A stretch of 55,690 nt of DNA from Chlamydiia bacterium (GTDB lineage Bacteria; Chlamydiota; Chlamydiia; Chlamydiales; Rhabdochlamydiaceae). How positions within the stretch are numbered: position 1 is the first letter of the stretch; each line of letters begins with the position of its first letter. Position numbers and translations under genes: made by a program. Positions 17,512 through 25,882 of the stretch are shown here, piece by piece. The stretch covers positions 1 through 55,690 of the forward strand of contig JAJPIB010000016.1 in the NCBI GenBank assembly GCA_021324995.1, read 5' to 3'. The notes beneath the pieces were generated by a model. That model did not search any database. It saw nothing but the letters and a program-made list of their open reading frames with translations, and had not been told where the DNA came from.

Positions 17512-19292
17512 TTAAGACGGGTCTAAACTTCCGACAGAAGATCACTTTAGGCCATCTGCTTCTTTTTGTTATATTTAGCCTCTTAGCTTTCTCTTTCATC
17601 GACAAGGCTGTCAGTAAAATCGTCTTAAATAATCTTTTGGAAAGCTCAAGAAATCTAGTCCAGATTTTACAGACGTCTAAAAATAAAAGTCAGATGATTA
17701 AGCATCTGAAAGAAGCGCAGGGATATCTTTTTTTTCGCGTTTCCCTTTTTAACGATCAAGGGATCATGCTATATGACTCCACTTTAGGTGAAATCGGGAA
17801 GGAACAGAGAGCTGTCCACATGCCAATGGCAGATTCCGACGTCTCTGCTGCGATTGAAAATAAGACGTTTTTTTCTTCGGGAGATTCTGAAATTTTTCAA
17901 ACAAAACTCAGCTATGCGAATCTCTCTTTTAGCTTGAATGGGAAGACATACATTTTGCGAACAGCAATTCCTGTTTCGCAGGTTGAGGCGCTCACAAAAG
18001 AATTCAGAAACTGGTTCTTCATCTTTTGCGCCATCGCCCTGATGTTTTTTGGTGCTATCGCTTGGCTGATGTTTCATCGAATCAACTTTCCAGTCAGGCA
18101 GATCATCAAGGCGATCAAACCTTATCAGAGCGGGCAACAAGAGGCAATTCCCGAGATTGTTTTAAGCAAATCGATCGATTTAGGAGATGATTTCTACAAA
18201 TTGGCACAAATTCTTAACTCTCTTTCGGATAGGATCCGCCTTCAAATTAAGCGAATCACAGATGAGCGTAATGAGAAAGAAGCGATTCTTGAATCACTGG
18301 GAGAAGGAGTCATTGCAGTCGATGCGGAAATGCAGGTACTCTATATCAACTTTATCGGATCGAAAATGGTCGGCATCCCGCGCCAACTCATTCTAGGGAA
18401 AAAATTTTCTGAGATCGATGCTAAATCTTATCCCGCACTTTTAAAAAAATGCCTGTTTTTATTGGAGGCCTGTCAAGATAAATTGAGCGTTCTCACCGAT
18501 TCTATCCTCATCGAAGAAGGCAAAAAAGTTTATCTCGATTTAATCGCAGTGCCGAAGGCTCAGCGCACGGGCGCGATTTTGGTCCTTCAAGATAAATCAA
18601 GTCATTATAAAGTCCTCGAGATGGGAAAAGACTTTGTCGCCAATGCCTCGCATGAGCTCAGAACGCCGATCACAATTATCAAAGGGTTTGCGGAGACCCT
18701 GCAAGATCTACCGGAGCTGCCGCGCGATATGGTCGTCGACATCACGGAAAAAATTGTCCGTAATTGCCAACGGATGGATACACTAGTAAAAAACCTATTG
18801 ACCTTAGCGGATTTGGAGAATTTACCCGATTCACGATTTCAAGAGTGCGACCTAGTTGCCTTGGCAGAGATTTGCCGCCAGGTGGTGCAGTCGGTGTATG
18901 AAAGCGCGCAAATTACCCTTGAAAAGAGTCATGAGGCAATCATCATTGCAGCAGATCCAGATATCCTAGAGCTCGCTATCATCAATTTGCTCGACAACGC
19001 GGCTAAATATTCCAACCCTCCTGCACAAATTACTATTCGCCTTATTCAGGACGGCGATCATGTGACCATTTCGATTACAGATAAGGGAATTGGGATTTCG
19101 TCTGCTGATCAGGAATTGATCTTTGAGAGATTTTATACGGTAGATAAAGCCCGCTCGCGCCGTTTTGGCGGAGCGGGTCTTGGTCTTTCAATCGCAAGGA
19201 CAATCATTGAAAAGCACTATGGCACAATCTCCGTGCAATCAGAACCGGGCAAAGGAACGACTTTCTCTATCCGTTTGCCCGTTCAGCACTAG
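17508..19292 (+). CDS. Sensor histidine kinase (PhoR/WalK-like)
   Basis: A 594-residue two-component sensor. Two membrane helices (near 17-35 and 168-190) flank a periplasmic sensor. They are followed by a HAMP-like segment, a PAS-like region (ILESLGEGVIAVDAEMQVLYIN) and the kinase core. The core has the H-box FVANASHELRTP (histidine near 380), N-box NLLDNAAKYS, G1 ITDKGIGIS and G2 GGAGLGLSIA, so it looks fully active. The ATG overlaps the cyclase stop (ATGA). No response regulator is encoded nearby, so its partner must be elsewhere. Its stop directly abuts the convergent PARG-like gene. Confidence 0.92.
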   Translation: MIKTGLNFRQKITLGHLLLFVIFSLLAFSFIDKAVSKIVLNNLLESSRNLVQILQTSKNKSQMIKHLKEAQGYLFFRVSLFNDQGIMLYDSTLGEIGKEQRAVHMPMADSDVSAAIENKTFFSSGDSEIFQTKLSYANLSFSLNGKTYILRTAIPVSQVEALTKEFRNWFFIFCAIALMFFGAIAWLMFHRINFPVRQIIKAIKPYQSGQQEAIPEIVLSKSIDLGDDFYKLAQILNSLSDRIRLQIKRITDERNEKEAILESLGEGVIAVDAEMQVLYINFIGSKMVGIPRQLILGKKFSEIDAKSYPALLKKCLFLLEACQDKLSVLTDSILIEEGKKVYLDLIAVPKAQRTGAILVLQDKSSHYKVLEMGKDFVANASHELRTPITIIKGFAETLQDLPELPRDMVVDITEKIVRNCQRMDTLVKNLLTLADLENLPDSRFQECDLVALAEICRQVVQSVYESAQITLEKSHEAIIIAADPDILELAIINLLDNAAKYSNPPAQITIRLIQDGDHVTISITDKGIGISSADQELIFERFYTVDKARSRRFGGAGLGLSIARTIIEKHYGTISVQSEPGKGTTFSIRLPVQH

Positions 19293-21605
19293 TTATTTAT
19301 TTTCAATGAACGTCATGCCTACTTTCTGCATTGGCTCGGTGAAATAGCCAATCATCCGTTTAAAGGGCGTGTAATTGCCCTCGGGATTATGCGCTTGCCC
19401 TGTGTTGTGATCATCGATGATCGAGAAGTGAATCTCTTTGAAAGAGTTGGGGAACTCTTGGACGATTACTTGCATGATCAGGTCACACATGTGAAGCGGG
19501 GGTGTGCAGAAAGCTCCGCAGCCTAAAGCAACGAAGATAGGGACGTCGTGTCCCTTGGCTTCAGCCATCGTTAAAAACGTGCGAATCTTTGCTTTTGTTC
19601 CTTCGATTTGAGCGTCAGGGATGCGTAGCTCGTTGTTCTTTTTTGTGAGTTCAAGCGGATTTTGAACTCCATTTTTTCTCTGATGCTCTGTGTTGAAGTT
19701 ATAGGCGGCGATGATGCCCACTGCTGTTTCAAAAGGCTGATCGCGGTAAGGATACCCTTGATTTTCCTCTCCGCGGAAAACAGGAACATGAGCAACGTAG
19801 AGGCCTGCTTCATCTCCATTTTTATCGAGAGGATAGAAATCCTTCTGCTGTTTGTTTTGCGTTGGATCCGCAGCGATGCACAGACCAGACGCTCTGCACA
19901 TGTATTCCTCTTGGGCGCCTGCGCCATCTTTGTATCCGCCGCCAAACTTATTGTTGCTAGCAGCATCCAAAACAATTGGATTTAATCCGCGCTCCGCACA
20001 ATCTCGTGCAACGCTCAAGCAATCTTTGTTATCCAAAAACAGCTGGGTTTTGTAGGAGCCGGGATGTTGGCCAATTTGGCAATTTGCCTTGGTAAAGAGT
20101 TCGAGCGACTGGATGGAAGGATCGAGATTGAGAGTGACTTTGTTCCCTTGTGAGTTGATATAGTATCCCTTTTGAAGGGTGTCTAAAGTATCATTCATGA
20201 TATTGAGGCGGTATTGCTTGCGCTCATCAAAGTTCATAACATTAAGCTGAGGATCTTTCTGGACTGAAGATTTTCTGCTTTCTTGTGCAGATTGAGGAAG
20301 ATTCGGTAGCTTTTCACCATCAAAGTGCAAAGTATTTTCGAGCTGAAGAAGAAACGGCTTAAGGAAGGGGTAACTTGCTACATACGCCGCTGCTAGAGCT
20401 TTACAGCTATCATGCGTCACATTAGGGATTTTGATTTCCGCTTTTTCTCCGAAGAAAGCTCGGATGATTTTTGCTGAAAAAGCATGGATAGATGCTTTTT
20501 TGGCCTCATTTTTTTGTTGACCGGCCTGACGGCTGAAATCAATTCCCTTCCACGATTCAATTTCTGTAGGAACTAATTCTTGTGCAATGGCGGAGCTTTT
20601 CAAAAGCTCTGGCAAATAAGCGTTAAGAGCCTCTGCTCTTTTTTCGCAAGAAACATCGCAGCGTTGCTCTTCTTTTAAGAAAGAAACTTTTCCGAAATCA
20701 TTGTGATGCATCGGATGGCCTCTTCCCGGTTTTCCACACACTTCCCAATGCTTACCATAAATGGAGCCCTGTATTTGAGATGGAAGAGTTAAGAAGATCG
20801 CCTTCGCCTCTTCAAACTTATCTTGTTTCAAAAGAGAGATCATTTCACGGATGCTATTCTCGGTTGTTACAAATTCTACGGCGCATGCTTTTTGTTGCGA
20901 TGTAGAGGAGCATTGTGATTTAAGGTTGAAAAATGAAACTTCTCCGAAGTTGCTATCCGCGATGGGGTTGCCCGGCATCGGTTTGCCGCGAACTGTCCAT
21001 AATGCAGAAAAAATAGATTGTTTCACGTCATGGGGAAGGGTTTGGAATTCTTTCAGAGCTTGTTGCTCATTATTGTTTCTTAAAAGAAAAGAAATGCGGT
21101 TGAGTGTTAAAGAAACGGATGGCGCACTTTGCGCCACAGGGACAGGTGACGGCTCTTGGACTTGGGAGATGTTGAAAGAGATGTTGCGCTTTGCAAGAGG
21201 TTGGGGCTGTACAATCGGCTGAGTGGGAGACGTACTTGTAGGAAGGCCTCTTGGTAGGATTTCTCCAGCTTTTACGGCTTGAAAGAAAGCTACCTGTAAA
21301 GAAGATTGAACAGATGAAGAGCTGATGTTGTATTTGGTTTTTAAGCGGTTGATTTTGGTATTCAGGTGATCAAGGGAAGAATCGGATGCCAAAGGGCCTT
21401 TATTTTCCTTAAGATTCCCAATTAGGTATTGGTATTCAGATTCAGCATGTGAAATGGTTTTTTTGAATAACTCTTGAGTTTGTTGGCTAACTGGGCCACG
21501 TGTGACATCGCTCATTGCCCAATCTGCCTCATCTAGCGCCATGATTTGAGCGAGTACACGACTTGCGGTATCTGGGTTATAATTTATTTGTGAAGGGTAA
21601 GCCAT
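19293..21605 (-). CDS. Large protein with a poly(ADP-ribose) glycohydrolase (TIGR02452-type) domain
   Basis: A 770-residue protein. The C-terminal third (about 490-760) matches microbial PARG/macrodomain proteins: NPIVLDAASNNKFGGG leads into GGGYKDGAGAQEE (near 550-563), the exact GGG-x7-QEE signature of poly(ADP-ribose) glycohydrolase with both catalytic glutamates. HVPVFRGEE and ALGCGAFCTPP follow. The enzyme would remove ADP-ribose chains. The N-terminal part has a proline-rich linker and two copies of a roughly 75-residue module (about 173-245 and 253-330) sharing GKP-x2-G-x-P, DFG/NFG and VSF. No signal peptide. The start has AAAGG about 9 nt upstream and an AT-rich leader. A host-directed effector is plausible but inferred. 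Confidence 0.85.
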   Translation of the reverse strand: MAYPSQINYNPDTASRVLAQIMALDEADWAMSDVTRGPVSQQTQELFKKTISHAESEYQYLIGNLKENKGPLASDSSLDHLNTKINRLKTKYNISSSSVQSSLQVAFFQAVKAGEILPRGLPTSTSPTQPIVQPQPLAKRNISFNISQVQEPSPVPVAQSAPSVSLTLNRISFLLRNNNEQQALKEFQTLPHDVKQSIFSALWTVRGKPMPGNPIADSNFGEVSFFNLKSQCSSTSQQKACAVEFVTTENSIREMISLLKQDKFEEAKAIFLTLPSQIQGSIYGKHWEVCGKPGRGHPMHHNDFGKVSFLKEEQRCDVSCEKRAEALNAYLPELLKSSAIAQELVPTEIESWKGIDFSRQAGQQKNEAKKASIHAFSAKIIRAFFGEKAEIKIPNVTHDSCKALAAAYVASYPFLKPFLLQLENTLHFDGEKLPNLPQSAQESRKSSVQKDPQLNVMNFDERKQYRLNIMNDTLDTLQKGYYINSQGNKVTLNLDPSIQSLELFTKANCQIGQHPGSYKTQLFLDNKDCLSVARDCAERGLNPIVLDAASNNKFGGGYKDGAGAQEEYMCRASGLCIAADPTQNKQQKDFYPLDKNGDEAGLYVAHVPVFRGEENQGYPYRDQPFETAVGIIAAYNFNTEHQRKNGVQNPLELTKKNNELRIPDAQIEGTKAKIRTFLTMAEAKGHDVPIFVALGCGAFCTPPLHMCDLIMQVIVQEFPNSFKEIHFSIIDDHNTGQAHNPEGNYTPFKRMIGYFTEPMQKVGMTFIENK

Positions 21606-21687
21606 ATTTTTATATCCTTTTTTTTGGAATGATTTATAATTACATTTAATTATATTGAATATTTATCTTTATTTCAATTCGTTTAAA

Positions 21688-22575
21688 TTATTTTAATCTT
21701 AATTCAACAGCGATGCCTGTAATATCGTCTCTTGCCCCAAGGATGTCTCTCGGGGATAATTGTTTAGAATAATCAAGAAAAGGGTCGAGAACAGTAAAAA
21801 GAGCCACCTTTTCAGGAAATTTAATAATTATATTTTGAATATCTTCTTTCGACGCGATATATTTATTCTTTGATTCCTCCCATTTGGAGCATTCGAGTTT
21901 TAAAATTTCTGCAGCGATTTCCTCGCCGAAAAGCGCCTCCAGTAGGGAAGGAGAGGCAAAACAGGGCGAAATCGCTTTTTCCTGTTTGCTGAGCGTAAGA
22001 AGGCTTCTGAGAGGAGTAATGCCTCTGGCGCTCGAATAGTTGTTAGTCCCTTTAAGCATTTTGTAAAAAAGTTTTTTTAGAGATGGATCATCCGGATAAA
22101 GCTCGGATAAGCTTTCTGCTTCGGGGAATTTTTGTGCTTTTTTTATCAGTTCGTCGATCAGCTTATATTCGATTTTTTCCGCTTGGACCTCTTTCTTAAA
22201 CACCTGTTTTTCATAATGCTGACGAAGCAAGTTAGCTAGAGGCTCATAGAGAGGATGCAGTTTAATCGGACCCTGGTGCTTGAGAAGTGGAGTAAGATTG
22301 AACTTTGAATTGTCAAGAGGAGGGAACAGACTTCTTCTCGAGGTGTATTTTTGATTCTTCTTTTCTTTTGTTTTTTTTTCAGTGGATGTCGAGGCATCTA
22401 CTTTGATTTTTCCATAGGTTTTTCTGAGAATCTTGTTGCTTAGAGATCTCTCTGCGCGATTATACCCATGGATCGCTGTTTCCATCAGAGAGAAACTTTT
22501 TACTTCCTTTAGAAATGTAAAAGCAATGCATGAGAAAATGATGAGAAATGTGAAAACAAGGGGTAAAATATTCAC
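21688..22575 (-). CDS. Membrane-anchored protein of a pseudopilin gene cluster
   Basis: A 295-residue protein with one N-terminal transmembrane helix (ILPLVFTFLIIFSCIAFTF), a lysine-rich linker (about 60-80) and a helical domain. It resembles nothing I can name. The context is informative: its start overlaps a pseudopilin-like gene by 4 nt, so the two are translated together. In Chlamydia a comparable group of unnamed small membrane genes lies near mutL-pepP and the general secretion genes. It is therefore likely an accessory piece of a type II secretion-like machine, but this rests on position alone. Confidence 0.65.
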   Translation of the reverse strand: MNILPLVFTFLIIFSCIAFTFLKEVKSFSLMETAIHGYNRAERSLSNKILRKTYGKIKVDASTSTEKKTKEKKNQKYTSRRSLFPPLDNSKFNLTPLLKHQGPIKLHPLYEPLANLLRQHYEKQVFKKEVQAEKIEYKLIDELIKKAQKFPEAESLSELYPDDPSLKKLFYKMLKGTNNYSSARGITPLRSLLTLSKQEKAISPCFASPSLLEALFGEEIAAEILKLECSKWEESKNKYIASKEDIQNIIIKFPEKVALFTVLDPFLDYSKQLSPRDILGARDDITGIAVELRLK

Positions 22576-23162
22576 AAGCTCCCTGTGTAAAAAATCTTTT
22601 CCTCAGAGGCTTTTAAAAAGAAAACAAACGGAATTTCTTTTTTGTTGCAGGTGAGCGTTATCTTAACCATGGCGGGGATCTCTTCTCCTTTTTTTTGGGA
22701 ATTGGTTTTCCATTCTTTCTTTTTCGCGTCAAAGAGTTGGCAAGTAAATGCATCCACCTCGTCAAGAAGTATTTCTGTCCTTGTTTTGTCGGTTTCCGAC
22801 CAAAAGACAAGACTGAGCTCTTTTTTTGCATTGAGAAAAAGCATGCCTTGCATTTCTCCGCACATTTCAAAATCGGGATCGACATCTTGATGAAAATCAA
22901 AAAAAAGTGAGGGTCCCTTGGCTTGGGGATGGTTGCTAATCCATATTCCGTTTTCACGTGAAAAAAGAGTTTTCATCTTTTTCTGGAAAAGCTCGAGCTG
23001 AAGAACATTTTGTTTCAACTCTCTTGCGGTCATATTTTTTTGGAGGCTCTGACGGAAGACGTTGAAGAGTCCTGTGAGCAAACACCCTAGGAGAACCATG
23101 GCAATGGTGACTTCTAATAGTGTGAGAGCACGCTTTTTCCTAATCATAATGAGAAAAAGCAT
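22572..23162 (-). CDS. Prepilin-like (type II secretion minor pseudopilin) protein
   Basis: A 196-residue protein with a type IV prepilin N-terminus: basic leader MIRKKRA, then LTLLEVTIAMVLLGCLLTGL, where the glutamate is at mature position 5. The residue before the predicted cut is alanine rather than glycine. The remainder is a small globular domain with cysteines. Such proteins are cut by prepilin peptidase and assemble in the inner membrane as part of type II secretion pseudopili. Translation may start at 23162 or at the ATG at 23147; neither has a good ribosome site. It overlaps the next gene by 4 nt. Confidence 0.75.
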   Translation of the reverse strand: MLFLIMIRKKRALTLLEVTIAMVLLGCLLTGLFNVFRQSLQKNMTARELKQNVLQLELFQKKMKTLFSRENGIWISNHPQAKGPSLFFDFHQDVDPDFEMCGEMQGMLFLNAKKELSLVFWSETDKTRTEILLDEVDAFTCQLFDAKKKEWKTNSQKKGEEIPAMVKITLTCNKKEIPFVFFLKASEEKIFYTGSL

Positions 23163-23168
23163 GGAGAA

Positions 23169-23192
23169 ATCCCCCTTTTTTGGAAAGGGGGG
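23169..23192 (-). terminator. Hairpin after the OPT transporter gene
   Basis: CCCCCTTTT and AAAGGGGGG form a stable stem in the 43-nt gap between the OPT gene stop and the pseudopilin gene. In the direction of transcription only a few T residues follow, so termination may be partial. Confidence 0.45.
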
Positions 23193-23205
23193 CGCTGATT
23201 AAAGC

Positions 23206-25071
23206 TTATTTTTTGGAAGCGAAATAGGCATTCGGTTTGAGGGCAAACCAGCCTAAGGCAATGGCCATGATTCCATAGATAGCAAGGCTTGACCAATCAG
23301 GCAGGTATCCTGTGCCATCTGCAGCGACGAATCCGCCTACTGTAAGAAGGGCGATGATGACGCCCGTGCAGGCATCTCCAGCGACAAGCCCTGAGGCAGC
23401 AAGGACCCCACGGTCGTTCGCGCTAGAATTTTTTTCTTTTCTTTTAACCCATGCAGAGACGACACCCCCGACCATTGTTCCTGTGCTTAAGGAGAGAGGC
23501 AAATAGAGGCCTATCGCAAAAGGCAAAATCGGTAATTTGAGCATTTCGAGTAAAAGTCCCAGAATCACGCCGACAATCACGAGTGTTGTTGGAATACTGC
23601 CTTGCATGACACCTTTTGCGATGAGCGCCATCATGGTTCCTTGAGGCGCAGGCATTTGAGCGGACCCAAAGCCATACGCTTTATCTAGAAGGTAGAGAGT
23701 GCCTCCTATTGTTAATGCGGGAAGAAGAATGCCAATGATTTCACCAATTTGCTGCAGTCGTGGCGTCGCTCCGAGTAGAAATCCTGTTTTTAAGTCTTGT
23801 GAGGTGGTACAGGCGAGTGCAATGGCAACATTGGCAACGACACTCATGGTGAGCGCCGCAATCAGGTAAATTCGCTCTGTCCAACCTAGCAACACAAATA
23901 CAAGACAAGTAATAAGAAGTGTTGTGATGGTCATTCCAGAAACCGGATTAGACGTGCTGCCGACAATTCCTACGGTGAGTGACGTGACCGCGACAAAGAA
24001 AAAGCCTAAGAGAACGAGCAAGAGAATCGTTAAAAAGTTCATCGGGAGTCCAGGGAAGAGCCACAAGGTGAGTATGACAGCAACTGACCCCAAAAGCAGC
24101 CAGCGCAGAGAAATATCCCGATCCGTGCGTAAAGTGGGTTTATTGAAGGTGAATCCTTGAAATAATTCATCAAACCCCACTTTAAGGGTTTTACCGATCA
24201 ACGGTGCAATTTTAAACAGACTTAGGATTCCTCCCGTTGCAATCGTTCCTGCACCGATGTAGCGGATGTAATCGGACCAGATGTCATCGCTCGACATTTG
24301 GGCAATCGGCACTGTACCGGGATAGATTGTCACATCGCCGGAGCCGAATAGACGGATAAGAGGAATGATCACCCACCACCCTAGAGCACCCCCTGCAAAC
24401 AGCAGCGCAGAGATCCGGGCACCGATAATGTAGCCGACACCGAGCAGCGCAGGTGTACAGTCCATACTGAACTCCGTTTTTTGAAAAGGAGCGATGATCC
24501 AGGAAGGGGCTTCTTTGAAAAAGTAAAAAGCACTTGAGCATGCTTTGTGAATACCCCCAACGATGATACCAATAAACGCAAGCATCGCTTTTGAATGAGA
24601 GGATTCGCCTGACTTTAAAATTTCAGCGCACGCGGTTCCTTCGGGAAAAGGAAGTTTACCATGTTCCTGGACAATGATATAGCGTCGCATAGGAATCATG
24701 AATAAAACACCCAAAATACCGCCGAGGGCGGCGAGAAGAAAAATGCGCGAGGGTTCCGGTTTTTCACCGAGCAAAAAGAGAGCTGGGACAGTAAAGATGA
24801 CCCCAGCGGCAAGGCCTTCGCCCACCGAGGCGATCGTTTGCACCATGTTATTTTCGAGAATCGACACCCGTTTAAAAAATGTTCTCAGAATAGCCATAGA
24901 GAGAACAGCAGCGGGAATGGACGCGGAAACCGTTGTTCCAATTTTCAAGCCTAAGTAAGTGTTTCCCACGCCGAATACGAGACCGAGAATCACGCCCAGT
25001 ACGATGGCGCGGAAGGTAAACTCGCGCGTTTTCACATCTTTTGCTGCAATATAAGGCTTAAAGGTTGCCAT
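23206..25071 (-). CDS. OPT-family oligopeptide transporter
   Basis: A 621-residue, very hydrophobic inner-membrane protein of the oligopeptide transporter (OPT/YSL) family, which imports peptides or metal chelates with protons. Supporting features are the family-like start FTFRAIVLGVILGLVFGVGN with TYLGLKIGTTVSASIPAA, the conserved KLPFPEGTACAEILKSGE loop near residue 138, and about 14-16 predicted helices with the repeated glycine/proline pattern. Peptide import suits an intracellular parasite. It sits between two pseudopilin-like genes on the same strand, apparently inserted into an older cluster. A G+C-rich hairpin follows its stop. Confidence 0.88.
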   Translation of the reverse strand: MATFKPYIAAKDVKTREFTFRAIVLGVILGLVFGVGNTYLGLKIGTTVSASIPAAVLSMAILRTFFKRVSILENNMVQTIASVGEGLAAGVIFTVPALFLLGEKPEPSRIFLLAALGGILGVLFMIPMRRYIIVQEHGKLPFPEGTACAEILKSGESSHSKAMLAFIGIIVGGIHKACSSAFYFFKEAPSWIIAPFQKTEFSMDCTPALLGVGYIIGARISALLFAGGALGWWVIIPLIRLFGSGDVTIYPGTVPIAQMSSDDIWSDYIRYIGAGTIATGGILSLFKIAPLIGKTLKVGFDELFQGFTFNKPTLRTDRDISLRWLLLGSVAVILTLWLFPGLPMNFLTILLLVLLGFFFVAVTSLTVGIVGSTSNPVSGMTITTLLITCLVFVLLGWTERIYLIAALTMSVVANVAIALACTTSQDLKTGFLLGATPRLQQIGEIIGILLPALTIGGTLYLLDKAYGFGSAQMPAPQGTMMALIAKGVMQGSIPTTLVIVGVILGLLLEMLKLPILPFAIGLYLPLSLSTGTMVGGVVSAWVKRKEKNSSANDRGVLAASGLVAGDACTGVIIALLTVGGFVAADGTGYLPDWSSLAIYGIMAIALGWFALKPNAYFASKK

Positions 25072-25128
25072 TGAGTACCTAACCCTGTTGATTCGCTTAT
25101 TTTAGACTAATGCAACAAAGTGTTTTTT

Positions 25129-25782
25129 TTAGCCAGAAGGAGTTTCTATGGGGGGAGTGTTTTCTGGGGCTGATGTCTGTGCAGATGGGGCCGCCTGTTT
25201 GCAGAGGAGGGTTTGATAGGTGTAGATCCGTGAGCTAACCGGATGTTTTTTGTTGCGGAAAAGTTTAAAGGTTTTATCCTTTGGAGTCACTTTGACGCGG
25301 TAAGTGGCTAATCGGTATTCATCCCCTTCTTTTGTCTTCTTGCCTACCGAGTAAAGAGTTTTTTCAAGCAAAAATTCCTTTTTCCCGATTGGGTGAAGAA
25401 AAACCTCAACGTTTTCATTGGGAAGGACTTTTTTTTCTGCTCGGGTTTTTAAAATCTCTTTCCAGGGAATTTCTTGCTTGTACAGGTTTTCCTTGAGTTC
25501 AGCAAAGCTTAGGTCAGCAATCCTCTGCGCCTGCAATCCATAGGCGCTATTGTACTCCTGCTTAACAGCCCTCATGGGAAATTGTGCGAGCGGTAGAGCA
25601 AATGTCCCAACGAGAAATAAGGCGATCAATAGCTCGAGCATCAGGAAGCTATACTGCGTCCGCTTAGATTGTGCGAATTTATGCAGCCCCCTTTTTCCGC
25701 CTGGCTTTGCGTTCGCTCTCGCAAGCTGGCAAGAAGATTGCTTCGAGCTCCACGCTTCGCCAGACAAAAAAATGCGGGGCAT
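25129..25782 (-). CDS. Pseudopilin-like protein whose leader is encoded by a palindromic element
   Basis: The body encodes a prepilin-like protein: SFLMLELLIALFLVGTFALP has the hydrophobic helix with glutamate at mature position 5, followed by a globular domain ending in a proline-rich tail. If cleavage is before FLML, the leader must lie upstream, and there the DNA is palindromic element 6. The in-frame ATG at 25782 lies inside the element and gives a leader ending SKRTQYS (217 residues in all). Starting at the ATG at 25641 would give 170 residues with no leader. Neither ATG has a clear ribosome site. The gene may therefore be a working fusion or damaged. The cluster continues with 22572-23162. 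Confidence 0.6.
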   Translation of the reverse strand: MPRIFLSGEAWSSKQSSCQLARANAKPGGKRGLHKFAQSKRTQYSFLMLELLIALFLVGTFALPLAQFPMRAVKQEYNSAYGLQAQRIADLSFAELKENLYKQEIPWKEILKTRAEKKVLPNENVEVFLHPIGKKEFLLEKTLYSVGKKTKEGDEYRLATYRVKVTPKDKTFKLFRNKKHPVSSRIYTYQTLLCKQAAPSAQTSAPENTPPIETPSG

Positions 25783-25812
25783 AAATTCACACAATCTAAG
25801 CGGGCGCGGTAT
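25650..25812. repeat. Palindromic element 6 (type D arms) at the pseudopilin 5' end
   Basis: A 163-bp element with arms of about 34 bp (25650-25684 and 25779-25812). The arms match at 31 of 34 positions and each mismatch is a C/T difference that could form a G-U pair in RNA. The left end reads TATAC. The interior shares the GAGCTC and CAGCTTGCGAGAGCG-like block with elements 2 and 5. On the minus strand it encodes an in-frame peptide beginning MPRIF that runs directly into the pseudopilin reading frame. Confidence 0.8.
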
Positions 25813-25882
25813 CTGTTGACGGCATATACTTTTCGAGCTAATCTCTTTATTAATTCGCGATAATTTTTTGTGTGATTTGGAT

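Noticed and set aside
19293..21605. Simple macrodomain (ADP-ribose reader) instead of PARG
   Set aside because: The full GGG-x7-QEE signature with two glutamates is specific to poly(ADP-ribose) glycohydrolases, so a reader-only assignment is less likely.
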